Notes under the pieces: generated by a model | What the model was told of the DNA's origin: nothing | Database searches by the model: none | The model's input: the letters and a program-made list of their open reading frames with translations, nothing else | Translations under genes and position numbers: made by a program | In this document: positions 19,797 through 27,423 of the stretch, piece after piece | Layout of the letters: every line of letters begins with the position of its first letter | How positions within the stretch are numbered: the stretch's first letter is position 1 | From: Microbacterium sp. SD291 | Lineage (GTDB): Bacteria > Actinomycetota > Actinomycetes > Actinomycetales > Microbacteriaceae | Direction: 5' to 3' | DNA: 64,000 bases | NCBI RefSeq assembly: GCF_017355365.1 | Contig: NZ_JADIJR010000008.1 | Coordinates: forward strand, 60,597 to 124,596

Positions 19797-21083
19797 TCAC
19801 ACCCGCGCGAGCGCGTCGATGTCCTCCAGGAACTCGGCAGCGGTCTCGGCCGACACCGTGGTCCGGGTGCCGGCGATCGCCTCGAGGTAGTCCCGCGTGC
19901 TCGGCCCGTCGGGGGCGGACGCCACGGGACCGGCCGCATGCGCGACCTCGAACGCGCGCTGCGAGGCGCTGCGCGCGGCGAACTCGATGTCGGCGGGGGA
20001 GAATCCCTCGGTGCGGTCGACGAGGATGTCGATGTCGACGGCATCCGCCACCGGCGCGGGGATGTACCGGAGCCAGATCGCGCCGCGCGCCGCCCGGTCG
20101 GGAAGGCCGATCGGGATGACGTAGTCGAAGCGGCCGTGCCGGAGGAACGCGCTGTCGAGCGCGCGGATGAAGTTCGTGGCGCAGACCAGCAGGCGCCCCG
20201 GCTGCTCACGGAACGCCGGGATGATCTTCAGCAGCTCGTTCGTCACGCCCTGAAGCGGGGAGGGCGGCTCGCCCGATCGCTGTGCCGCGATCTCCTCGAC
20301 CTCGTCGATGAAGACGACCGCGTGCTCGAGCTCGGAGATCTTCGTGAACGTCTCGCGCAGCGCCCCGGCGAGCCCCTTCGGATCCGCCGCGAGCCGGGAC
20401 GGGAACACCTCGACGAACGACCACTCCAGCCGCGAGGCGATCGCCTTCGCGAACGTGGTCTTGCCCGTGCCGGGAGGGCCGAACAGCACGACGGCGCGCG
20501 GCGGCACCACGCCGAAGCTGTCGGCCAGGTCGGGCTCGGCCAGGGGCAGGACGAGACGCTGCTCGAGGATCTCCTTCTCGCGTCGCATGCCGGAGACCGA
20601 TTCCCACAGGCCCTGCGGCATGAGACGGCCGCCGAGCTCTGCGAGCGAGGTGAGCTCCTGACGCTGCACCGGGATGCGGCGCTCGAAGTAGCGCAGGTGA
20701 TGCTTCTGCTCGAAGCCGCGCGCTTCGAAGGCGGCGAGCCGGGTCTCCTCCTCCGGCATCAGGGCGGAGAGCTTGGTCAGCCCGTACGGCTGCATGCTCT
20801 TCTCCAGCGCGGCGAGCAGCGCCGAGCCGATGCCGCGGCCGCGCCACGCGTCGTCGATCGCGAAGAACACCACCCAGCCCTGGTCGTGTGCACGGCGCCC
20901 GACGACCGCCGCGATGACCTCGTCGCCGTGCACGGCCACGATCGCGTGGTCCTTCTGGCACGAGGCGACGACCTCGCTGAGGTCGTACACGGGCTCGGAG
21001 CCGGCGCGCTTGAGCTCCTCCCAGAGATGCAGGATGCCGCCCAGATCGTCGTTGTGGAACTCGCGCAGCCGCCAGCCGGTCAT
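19797..21083 (-). CDS. GNAT acetyltransferase fused to AAA+ ATPase
   Basis: 428 residues. The N-terminal GNAT fold (about 3-140) has the acetyl-CoA loop W-R-G-R-G-I-G-S-A-L-L at about 80-90. A linker leads to an AAA+ module (about 175-395) with Walker A G-P-P-G-T-G-K-T-T (about 202-210), Walker B V-V-F-I-D-E-V-E-E, sensor-1-like C-A-T-N-F, and R-H-G-R-F-D-Y with the arginine finger. The ATPase resembles SpoVK/FtsH-type single-domain AAA proteins. The role is unknown: acetylation coupled to remodelling of a protein partner is an inference. Both active sites look intact. It is monocistronic and convergent with znuB. Confidence 0.88.
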   Translation of the reverse strand: MTGWRLREFHNDDLGGILHLWEELKRAGSEPVYDLSEVVASCQKDHAIVAVHGDEVIAAVVGRRAHDQGWVVFFAIDDAWRGRGIGSALLAALEKSMQPYGLTKLSALMPEEETRLAAFEARGFEQKHHLRYFERRIPVQRQELTSLAELGGRLMPQGLWESVSGMRREKEILEQRLVLPLAEPDLADSFGVVPPRAVVLFGPPGTGKTTFAKAIASRLEWSFVEVFPSRLAADPKGLAGALRETFTKISELEHAVVFIDEVEEIAAQRSGEPPSPLQGVTNELLKIIPAFREQPGRLLVCATNFIRALDSAFLRHGRFDYVIPIGLPDRAARGAIWLRYIPAPVADAVDIDILVDRTEGFSPADIEFAARSASQRAFEVAHAAGPVASAPDGPSTRDYLEAIAGTRTTVSAETAAEFLEDIDALARV

Positions 21084-21224
21084 CTGGACTCCCTCGTCTC
21101 GGATGCCGCAACGATACCGGCGGCCGGTCCGCAGCGACCACCCGGCGGCGTAATGTGCCGCTGCCGCGGAGAGAGGCGTCTTCGTGGGAAGCGGGGCTCC
21201 CAGCCCCCGGCAAGCCCTGGCGCC

Positions 21225-21230
21225 TAGACT
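21225..21230 (+). promoter_or_regulatory. -10-like TAGACT, leaderless zur promoter
   Basis: TAGACT ends 7 bases before the ATG of the Fur-family gene. Confidence 0.5.
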
Positions 21231-21237
21231 TCTGGGT

Positions 21238-21654
21238 ATGGCTCAGCGGAACACCTGGCAGCGCGAGCGCGTGCGCGAAGCGCTCGCCGACGCGCGCGGA
21301 TTCGTCAGCGCACAGAGCCTGCACGCGACCCTCCGCGACGACAACACCGGCATCGGCCTCGCCACGGTGTACCGCGCACTCGCCGGTCTCGCGGCATCCG
21401 GCGATGCCGATTCGCTGCAGAGCCCCGAGGGCGAGGCCCTCTACCGGGCGTGCACCACGCAGGCGCACCACCATCACCTGATCTGCCGGTCCTGCGGGCT
21501 GACCGTCGAGATCGAGGCCAAGGACGTCGAGCAGTGGGCGCACCGCACGGCGGCGCTGCACGGATTCACGGATGCCGCGCACGTGGTCGACATCTTCGGC
21601 CTGTGCACCCCGTGCACGAACAGGCGCGACGCCGAAGAGGCAGCGACCGGGTGA
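21238..21654 (+). CDS. zur: Fur-family regulator, probably Zur
   Basis: 138 residues. Winged-helix domain (about 1-80, recognition region G-L-A-T-V-Y-R-A-L) and dimerisation domain with metal ligands H-H-H-H-L-I-C-R-S-C-G and a second C-T-P-C pair near the C-terminus, forming the structural zinc site. Neighbouring zinc genes and the box before znuA make Zur more likely than Fur. It represses zinc-uptake genes when Zn2+ is bound. Its stop overlaps the permease start (GTGA), tying sensor and permease together. Confidence 0.88.
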   Translation: MAQRNTWQRERVREALADARGFVSAQSLHATLRDDNTGIGLATVYRALAGLAASGDADSLQSPEGEALYRACTTQAHHHHLICRSCGLTVEIEAKDVEQWAHRTAALHGFTDAAHVVDIFGLCTPCTNRRDAEEAATG

Positions 21655-22685
21655 GCACGTCCACGTCGCCGCGCACCGTCGCCGCGCACCGGACGACGCG
21701 CTCCCCGCGCTCGCCGTGGATCGGCGTCGGCATCGGAGTCGCCCTCATCGCGGCACTGTTCCTGATCGACCGGTTCCTGCCGGGCCTGTTCACCGCGTCG
21801 CTGCCGAGCCGCGCGCAGGACGGGCTCACGCTCGCCCTCAGCGTGCTCATCGAGGCGCTCCCGTTCGTGATCCTCGGCGTGCTGCTGTCGATCGTGGTGC
21901 AGGTATGGCTCCCGGCCGACGTCATCCATCGCTGGCTGCCGAAGCGGGCGTGGGCCCGCCGTGCCGTGCTGTCGCTCCTGGGAATGCTGGTGCCGGTCTG
22001 CGAATGCGGCAACGTGCCGTTCGCGCGCGGACTCATGATGCGCGGCCTCGCGCCCGCCGAGGCGCTGACCTTCCTGATCGCCGCGCCGATCGTGAACCCG
22101 ATCGTCATCCTGACCACGCATGCCGCGTTCGGGTTCGACGGCGGCATCCTCGTGGCCCGCCTCGTCGGCGGCTACCTGATCGCGAACCTGATCGGCTGGA
22201 TCTACAGCCGGCATCCCTCTCCCGACGCCCTGCTCACGCAGCGCTTCGTCGACACCTGCGAACTCGTGACGCACGAGCCGGGCACGCCGGTGCGGCGCAG
22301 CCTCACCCAGTTCCTGATCGAGCTGCGCGCGGTGATGCCGGCCCTCGTGATCGGATCCGCGCTCGCCGGAGCGGTGCAGGTGCTGATCCCGCGCGACGTG
22401 CTGCTCGCGATCGGCTCGAACCCGGTGTTGTCGATCGTGGCGATGATGGCGCTCGCGATGACCGTCGCGATCTGCTCCAACGTCGACGCGTTCTTCGCGC
22501 TGTCGTTCGCGTCGACGTTCTCTTCGGGTGCGCTCGTCGCGTTCCTGCTCGTCGGCCCGCTCGTCGACGTCAAGATGCTCGCGCTGATGCGCACGACCTT
22601 CACGACCCGCACGCTCGCCGGCATCGTCGGCGTCGTCGTCGCGGCCGCCTTCGCGATCGGGATCGGGGTGAACGTCCTTGTCTGA
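21651..22685 (+). CDS. UPF0718 (DUF318) family permease
   Basis: 344 residues with about eight transmembrane segments in two similar halves, the first with C-E-C-G-N-V-P-F-A-R-G and the second with C-S-N-V-D-A-F-F-A, as in the YraQ/ArsP-like permease family. Members move metal or organo-metalloid species, but the substrate is unproven. Coupling to Zur upstream and a TIGR03943 protein downstream suggests zinc or another divalent metal. GTG start inside the zur stop; the end overlaps the next gene by 8 bases. Confidence 0.87.
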   Translation: MSTSTSPRTVAAHRTTRSPRSPWIGVGIGVALIAALFLIDRFLPGLFTASLPSRAQDGLTLALSVLIEALPFVILGVLLSIVVQVWLPADVIHRWLPKRAWARRAVLSLLGMLVPVCECGNVPFARGLMMRGLAPAEALTFLIAAPIVNPIVILTTHAAFGFDGGILVARLVGGYLIANLIGWIYSRHPSPDALLTQRFVDTCELVTHEPGTPVRRSLTQFLIELRAVMPALVIGSALAGAVQVLIPRDVLLAIGSNPVLSIVAMMALAMTVAICSNVDAFFALSFASTFSSGALVAFLLVGPLVDVKMLALMRTTFTTRTLAGIVGVVVAAAFAIGIGVNVLV

Positions 22686-23463
22686 GCTCTCCGTCCTGGC
22701 GTCCCCGCGCGCACGGGCCCTCGGGTTCCGCTGGCTCGGCGTCGGTCTCGCCACGGTGATCGCCGTCGTCACACTCGGCCTCGCCTTCACGGGAAGCCTC
22801 ACGCTCTACATCAGCCCCGAATCGGTGTGGTTCGCCTGCGCCGCCGCGGTCGTGACTGTCGCCGGAGCGATCTGGTCGTGCACGCTGCCACTAGGCGAGG
22901 AGGGCGATCACTCGCACTCGCACGGCGACGAGCATGAGGCGGAAGCGGCTCCATCACCGCACCGTGCGCTCTCGGGCGCCGCCGCGCTGACCGGCGGCAT
23001 CGTGGCGTCGGGAGTCGTGGCCGCGGCGATCCTCCTGCCGCCCGCCTCCCTCTCCGTCGAGCTCGCGATGTCGCGGGTGGGGGAGCAGTCGGCGCTGTTC
23101 TCCGGAGCGGATGACGTGACGCTCGGCGTCGCCGACACGTCGACCTTCGGCATCGGCGAGTGGGCGAGCGTGTTCGCCACCGCCACGAACACCACGGCGT
23201 ACGACGGCGAGTCGGTCACGCTCACCGGCTTCGTGACGCCGACGGATGCCGAGGGCGTGAACCTCACGCGCATGGTCATCACGCACTGCGTGATCGACGC
23301 GCAGCCCGCGACGGTGCCGGTGACGATCGACGCCGGCGAGTTCGAGACCGGCCAGTGGGTCGAGGTCACCGGAACGGTGAAGGCGGATGCCGACGGCTCG
23401 CTGCACGTCGACCCGACCTCGGTCGAGGCGATCGAGGAGCCGAAGGATCCGTATGAGTACTGA
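22678..23463 (+). CDS. TIGR03943-family permease partner protein
   Basis: 261 residues from a TTG start that overlaps the preceding gene. Two N-terminal transmembrane segments (about 18-36 and 44-62), a His-rich cytosolic loop D-H-S-H-S-H-G-D-E-H at about 79-88, a further transmembrane segment (about 100-118), then an extracytoplasmic domain with an OB-like V-T-L-T-G-F-V and a single Cys in T-H-C-V-I-D. The pair UPF0718 permease plus TIGR03943 protein recurs in Gram-positives. The His-rich loop fits metal handling. Confidence 0.85.
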   Translation: MSELSVLASPRARALGFRWLGVGLATVIAVVTLGLAFTGSLTLYISPESVWFACAAAVVTVAGAIWSCTLPLGEEGDHSHSHGDEHEAEAAPSPHRALSGAAALTGGIVASGVVAAAILLPPASLSVELAMSRVGEQSALFSGADDVTLGVADTSTFGIGEWASVFATATNTTAYDGESVTLTGFVTPTDAEGVNLTRMVITHCVIDAQPATVPVTIDAGEFETGQWVEVTGTVKADADGSLHVDPTSVEAIEEPKDPYEY

Positions 23464-25108
23464 CGACGAGCGCCCTGAGGTGCCTGCCGTCCCGCGTACT
23501 CGCGCGGAGATGCGCGCCGCGCGAGAAGAGGCTGAGCGCGCCGCGGCCGAGCGCGAGGCAGCCGAGCATGCCGCGGCCGCGTCGGCCCCGGCGGACCCGG
23601 ATGCCGCGGTTCCGGTCCCGGCGGCCCCGGTTCCGGCGGACCCGGCCCCGGCGGACCTGGATGCCCCGGTCCCGGTCCCGGCGACCTCGGAGCCAGCCCC
23701 TGCCGCGGAGTCCGCCCCCGCTGCGAAGACCCCGGACCCCGCCGCGAACCGCCGGTTCCTCATCGCGCTCGGTGCCGTGCTCGGCATCCTGGTGCTCGTC
23801 GGCGCCGGGCTCGGCGCGGTCAGCCTCACCCAGGGGCCGCGTCTCACCGGTGTGCAGGTCGCGCCCGCGCAGGCCATCGAGTCGTCCGGCAGCCGCGTCA
23901 TCCTCACCGCCAACCAGGCGCTGGCGGCGATCGACGAGTCCCAGGTGACGGTCGAGCCCGCCGTGCCGTTCACGATCGACGCCTCGGGCCGTGGCATCGG
24001 CATCCGCTTCACCGTCCCGCTCGATGACGAGACGAAGTACACCGTGCGGGTCGCCGGCGCGGCCGGTGCCGGCGGGGGGCCGAAGGCCGATCTGACCACG
24101 AGCTTCTCGACCCCGGCAACCACTCTCTTCCTGCTGCGTCGCGATGTCGACGGCGACGACAAGATCTTCCGCACCGACGTGTCGGGCGAAGGCGTCCCCG
24201 TGTTCGCGGCCGACCGGATCAACGACTTCCGCGCGACCTCGAACCAGCTCGTGGTGTCGGTCGAGGAGGACGAGGGCTCCACGCTGCTCGTGATGGACGA
24301 GGACGGCTCCGATCCCCGCGAGCTCACACTCCCCGGCGTGGGCTACGTCGGTGCGATCCAGGTGTCAGACCGCGGCGGGTTCGTCGGCTACAGCTACTCC
24401 GACAAGGAGCTCAGCGACACCGAGGGCCGGGCCAGCGTGCTGGTCACCCAGTCGCTGAGCGGCGACGACGAGCCGGTCGTGACCGAGGTCGCCGGCAAGG
24501 AGGCCAACATCTTCGTGTGGCAGTTCGTGCCGGACACCGCTGCCGTGCTGTTCATCGACTTCGACGGGGCGCTCTCGCTCGTCGATCGCTCCACAGACGC
24601 CGGCGTGCAGTCGCTCGGCCTCGCCAGCACCATCCAGGGCATCAGCCGCGGCACCTATACCGCGATCGTCGAGCGCATCGACGGCTCGATCGTGCAGCTG
24701 AACCTCGCGGACGGCTCGGAGGAGCCCCTCGAGGCGTCGGACCCCGACTACGGCAGGGCGACGACGATCACCCCGTTCCCCGGAGGCACGCTGCGACACG
24801 TCGTCGCGCGCGACGAGAACGAGGTCCCGGTCGGCCAGGCGATCGTCCGGGTCGACGACGCGGGAGCCGCGACGCCGCTGGTCGAGGTCGGTCCCGCCGA
24901 CTCGATCCTGCAGGCGTGCGCATCGCCGAGCGGTCAGTACGCCGCCGTCGTGATCGCACCGAAGGTCACCGACAACCCGTACGACCAGATGCTGCTGCCG
25001 CTGCCGCAGAACCTCGAGACGCACCTCATCGACCTCGACACGGGCAAGGAGCTCGTGGCGCTCACCGGCTTCGATGCGTCCTGGTGCGACACGGCGCCCA
25101 AGTTCTGA
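23453..25108 (+). CDS. Membrane-anchored Ig-like plus beta-propeller-like protein, unknown
   Basis: 551 residues. An Ala/Glu-rich helical stretch (about 15-45) is followed by a low-complexity Pro/Ala/Val/Asp region with repeated P-V-P-A (about 45-95). One transmembrane helix lies at about 101-123. An external Big-like domain (about 128-220) comes next, then repeated short beta blades (about 225-545) resembling a WD40/TolB-type propeller. The start overlaps the TIGR03943 gene by 11 bases, so it may belong to the same metal operon. I see no enzyme motif; surface binding or sensing is a guess. Confidence 0.75.
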   Translation: MSTDDERPEVPAVPRTRAEMRAAREEAERAAAEREAAEHAAAASAPADPDAAVPVPAAPVPADPAPADLDAPVPVPATSEPAPAAESAPAAKTPDPAANRRFLIALGAVLGILVLVGAGLGAVSLTQGPRLTGVQVAPAQAIESSGSRVILTANQALAAIDESQVTVEPAVPFTIDASGRGIGIRFTVPLDDETKYTVRVAGAAGAGGGPKADLTTSFSTPATTLFLLRRDVDGDDKIFRTDVSGEGVPVFAADRINDFRATSNQLVVSVEEDEGSTLLVMDEDGSDPRELTLPGVGYVGAIQVSDRGGFVGYSYSDKELSDTEGRASVLVTQSLSGDDEPVVTEVAGKEANIFVWQFVPDTAAVLFIDFDGALSLVDRSTDAGVQSLGLASTIQGISRGTYTAIVERIDGSIVQLNLADGSEEPLEASDPDYGRATTITPFPGGTLRHVVARDENEVPVGQAIVRVDDAGAATPLVEVGPADSILQACASPSGQYAAVVIAPKVTDNPYDQMLLPLPQNLETHLIDLDTGKELVALTGFDASWCDTAPKF

Positions 25109-25122
25109 GAAGGCGCCGTGCG

Positions 25123-25845
25123 ATGACCGTGACGGATGCCCTGCGCCGCGCGACGCGCGCGGAGCTCAGCGGGCTGCCCGTCGAGGTCGCGCCGCGCCTG
25201 CTCGGCGCGGAGCTGCGGACGTTCATCGGACCAGCCGAGGTGCGTCTGCGCCTCACCGAGGTCGAGGCCTATCACGGGCACGGCACCGGCATCCTGCCCG
25301 ACCCTGGGTCGCACGCGCGCATGGGGCGGACGGCGCGGAACGCCACGATGTGGGGCGAGCCGGGGCATCTGTACGTGTACCTCAGCCACGGCATCCACTC
25401 CTGCGTCAACGTCGTCTGCGGGCCCGACGGCCAGGCCGGCGGTGTGCTGCTGCGGGCCGGCGAGGTCGTGCTCGGGGCGGATGCCGCGGCCACCCGCCGC
25501 GGCGCTGCGCTGCCGCTCACGCGGATCGCGCTGCGAGACCTGGCCAGGGGCCCGGGCAGATTCGGGCAGGCATCGGGGCTGCGTCATCCGCTGCACGACG
25601 GCATCGACGCGATCAGCGGCGCCGAGCGGCACGGTGCGCGTGCCGGGCTCTGGCTGCGCGAGGAGCCGGTGCCGGAGGTCGCGACCGGCCCGCGGGTCGG
25701 CGTCGCGGGCCTGGCCGGGACGGATGCCTTCCCGTGGCGGTTCTGGATCGCGGGCGACCCGACCGTCTCGGCGTTCCGCTGGGGCCGAGGGGCTCAGGCC
25801 GAGTCGGCGCTGGGGGCGGAGGGGGTCGGCCTCCTGCCGTGCTAG
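25123..25845 (+). CDS. 3-methyladenine (alkyladenine) DNA glycosylase
   Basis: 240 residues, of the AAG/MPG superfamily, which removes alkylated purines from DNA for base-excision repair. Catalytic glutamate in L-T-E-V-E-A-Y (about 45-51), the S-H-A-R-M-G-R-T-A-R-N loop, Y-V-Y-L-S-H-G-I-H, and the G-P-G-R-F-G-Q-A-S product-site motif at about 145-153 are all present. ATG start 14 bases after the preceding stop. The TAG stop codon forms part of a TAGACT hexamer that may be the promoter of the ribosomal-protein operon. Confidence 0.9.
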   Translation: MTVTDALRRATRAELSGLPVEVAPRLLGAELRTFIGPAEVRLRLTEVEAYHGHGTGILPDPGSHARMGRTARNATMWGEPGHLYVYLSHGIHSCVNVVCGPDGQAGGVLLRAGEVVLGADAAATRRGAALPLTRIALRDLARGPGRFGQASGLRHPLHDGIDAISGAERHGARAGLWLREEPVPEVATGPRVGVAGLAGTDAFPWRFWIAGDPTVSAFRWGRGAQAESALGAEGVGLLPC

Positions 25846-25848
25846 ACT
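25843..25848 (+). promoter_or_regulatory. TAGACT, possible -10 of the rpmB operon
   Basis: The stop codon of the glycosylase gene is part of TAGACT. Initiation about 7 bases later would place the 25859-25880 hairpin at the very 5-prime end of a leader of about 150 bases. Confidence 0.4.
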
Positions 25849-25858
25849 GACTCTTTGT

Positions 25859-25880
25859 CTGCGCACACTCCTGTGCGCAG
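25859..25880 (+). promoter_or_regulatory. Perfect 8-bp hairpin in rpmB leader
   Basis: CTGCGCAC and GTGCGCAG flank the loop ACTCCT. It could end glycosylase transcription or regulate the ribosomal-protein operon. No U-run follows. A copy of the dispersed CCCTGAGCTTGTCGAAGGG repeat sits 24 bases further on. Confidence 0.5.
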
Positions 25881-25904
25881 TTCGTGTGCTTCCCCTCCCT
25901 CATC

Positions 25905-25926
25905 GGTCCCTGAGCTTGTCGAAGGG
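25905..25926 (+). repeat. Dispersed CCCTGAGCTTGTCGAAGGG repeat, copy 1
   Basis: Intergenic copy in the leader of rpmB. It carries the full core preceded by GGT. Confidence 0.85.
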
Positions 25927-26003
25927 CCGCGAGACGGGTGGCGCGCAGACAAGGGATCTTGGGTGAGACCGTCCGGTCTCACGGTATAGAAGGAGTCACC
26001 ATC

Positions 26004-26240
26004 ATGGCAGCAGTGTGCCAGGTGACCGGAGCTGTTCCCGGCTTCGGTCACAACGTCTCGCACTCGCACCGCCGGACGAAGCGCCGCTTCGACCCGAACG
26101 TGCAGAAGAAGACCTATTTCGTTCCGTCGCTCGGTCGTAAGATCACGCTCAACGTGTCCGCCAAGGGCATCAAGGTGATCGACGTCCGCGGCATCGAGAA
26201 CGTGGTCAAGGACCTCCAGGCGAAGGGTGTGAAGCTCTAA
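26004..26240 (+). CDS. rpmB: 50S ribosomal protein L28, zinc-ligand-free form
   Basis: 78 residues. Starts M-A-A-V-C-Q-V-T-G and carries the [11 protein letters not shown] and L-N-V-S-A-K-G-I-K motifs of L28. Only one Cys is present, so the two C-x-x-C pairs of the zinc-binding form are missing (C-minus type). AAGGAG lies 8 bases before the ATG. The stop shares one base with the L33 start. With L33 and S14 it makes the operon that several actinobacteria express in zinc shortage. Confidence 0.95.
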   Translation: MAAVCQVTGAVPGFGHNVSHSHRRTKRRFDPNVQKKTYFVPSLGRKITLNVSAKGIKVIDVRGIENVVKDLQAKGVKL

Positions 26241-26410
26241 TGGCCAAGAAGGCTCAGGACGTACGTCCGATCATCAAGCTGCGTTCGACGGCAGGTACGG
26301 GTTACACGTACGTGACGAAGAAGAACCGCCGCAACACCCCCGACCGCCTCGTGCTGAAGAAGTACGACCCGGTCATCCGTCAGCACGTCGAATTCCGAGA
26401 GGAGCGTTGA
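26240..26410 (+). CDS. rpmG: 50S ribosomal protein L33, cysteine-free form
   Basis: 56 residues ([20 protein letters not shown] then [12 protein letters not shown]). Typical L33 with no cysteine, so without the zinc knuckle. It begins at the last base of the rpmB stop (TAATG) and ends 3 bases before rpsN, so the three are one transcript. Confidence 0.95.
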   Translation: MAKKAQDVRPIIKLRSTAGTGYTYVTKKNRRNTPDRLVLKKYDPVIRQHVEFREER

Positions 26411-26413
26411 TCA

Positions 26414-26719
26414 ATGGCTAAGAAGAGCAAGATCGCTCGCAACGAGCAGCGCAAGGTCATCGTCGAGCGTTACGCAGAGCGTCGCGCCGAGCTGAAGAAG
26501 ACCCTGGTCGACCCGAACGCCACCGACGAGGCCCGCGAGGCCGCACGCGTCGGCCTGCAGAAGCTGCCGCGCAACGCGTCGCCGGCTCGCGTGCGTTCGC
26601 GCGACGTCATCGACGGCCGCCCCCGCGGTGTCCTCACGAAGTTCGGCATCTCGCGTGTCCGCTTCCGTGACATGGCACACCGTGGCGAGCTGCCCGGCGT
26701 GACCAAGTCCAGCTGGTAA
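26414..26719 (+). CDS. rpsN: 30S ribosomal protein S14, long zinc-free form
   Basis: 101 residues, the long S14 type. It carries the conserved [18 protein letters not shown] and [12 protein letters not shown] motifs, and no Cys where the short zinc form has C-x-x-C...C-x-x-C. Last gene of rpmB-rpmG-rpsN, followed by a terminator of 16 pairs. Confidence 0.95.
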   Translation: MAKKSKIARNEQRKVIVERYAERRAELKKTLVDPNATDEAREAARVGLQKLPRNASPARVRSRDVIDGRPRGVLTKFGISRVRFRDMAHRGELPGVTKSSW

Positions 26720-26727
26720 GCATTTCC

Positions 26728-26750
26728 GGTCCCTGAGCTTGTCGAAGGGG
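26728..26750 (+). repeat. Dispersed CCCTGAGCTTGTCGAAGGG repeat, copy 2
   Basis: Copy directly between the rpsN stop codon and its terminator; flanked by GGT and G. Confidence 0.85.
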
Positions 26751-26752
26751 CC

Positions 26753-26788
26753 GAAAGGGGCGGGGATCTTCGGATCCTCGCCCCTTTC
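26753..26788 (+). terminator. Terminator of the rpmB-rpmG-rpsN operon
   Basis: GAAAGGGGCG...CGCCCCTTTC with further internal pairing closed by a TTCG tetraloop. This gives a stem of about 16 pairs, 33 bases after rpsN. Confidence 0.88.
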
Positions 26789-26792
26789 GCGT

Positions 26793-27028
26793 ACCCGCGG
26801 AATCACGCGGATCGGCCGGGGAATCGGTCCGCTGGGCACTCTGAAACCCCTGAAATCTGTGACTGGAGTGACCAAAGTGACGCGACACGCCATGGAAAAG
26901 CCCAAAACCCGCGAAATGACGCGGAAATGTGGGCGGTCGTTGATACATTCAAGGCGGTCACTCGACCAGGGGGCATCCGCTCCGATCAAAACGACAATGC
27001 GACGGGATCCTCGTCGCTGGAGGATGAC
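26793..27028 (+). promoter_or_regulatory. Upstream region of the HU gene
   Basis: About 235 bases with no credible gene, clearly richer in A and T than its surroundings. TACATT (26944-26949) could be a -10, giving an untranslated leader of about 70-75 bases. GTGAC recurs three times near 26865-26885. GGAGG lies 8 bases before the HU ATG. Confidence 0.4.
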
Positions 27029-27316
27029 ATGGCTGACAAGTCCATCACCAAGACCGAGCTCGTCGCGAGCATCGCTTCCGCCACGGGTCAGAGCCAGGCC
27101 ACCGTCTCTGGTGTCCTCGACGCACTGTTCGGCTCCGTCTCCGACGCCGTCGCCAAGGGCAGCAAGGTCTCGATCCCGGGCTGGATCTCGTTCGAGCAGG
27201 TCGCGACCGCAGCTCGTACGGGCCGCAACCCGCAGACCGGCGCCGAGATCAAGATCCCGGCCGGCAAGCGCGTCAAGGTGACCGCCGGTTCCAAGCTCAA
27301 GGCTGCTGTCAAGTAA
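27029..27316 (+). CDS. hup: HU-family nucleoid DNA-binding protein
   Basis: 95 residues, the length of plain bacterial HU without the Lys-rich tail of mycobacterial HupB. Conserved helix T-K-T-E-L-V-A-S-I-A, I-P-G-W-I-S-F-E, and the beta-arm R-x-G-R-N-P-Q-T-G-A-E-I-K-I-P are present. It forms a dimer that bends and compacts DNA in the minor groove. Monocistronic, with its own upstream region and terminator. Confidence 0.95.
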   Translation: MADKSITKTELVASIASATGQSQATVSGVLDALFGSVSDAVAKGSKVSIPGWISFEQVATAARTGRNPQTGAEIKIPAGKRVKVTAGSKLKAAVK

Positions 27317-27324
27317 GCCCTTTC

Positions 27325-27357
27325 GAAGGCCGCTCCCGCTCGTCGGGAGCGGCCTTC
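27325..27357 (+). terminator. Terminator after hup
   Basis: Perfect 14-bp stem (GAAGGCCGCTCCCG and complement) with loop CTCGT, 8 bases after the stop. Confidence 0.9.
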
Positions 27358-27411
27358 GTGCGTCCGCGAGGGCCCATCCGGATGCCGGTCGGGCCACGCG
27401 GATGCGCGGCA

Positions 27412-27417
27412 TAGGCT
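27412..27417 (+). promoter_or_regulatory. -10-like TAGGCT, leaderless CopD/CtaG promoter
   Basis: TAGGCT ends 6 bases before the GTG start at 27424. Confidence 0.5.
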
Positions 27418-27423
27418 GGTGGG

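Noticed and set aside
25846..26003. Zur box before rpmB
   Set aside because: No TAATG-N5-CATTA-like palindrome found, so Zur control of the ribosomal operon is not claimed.
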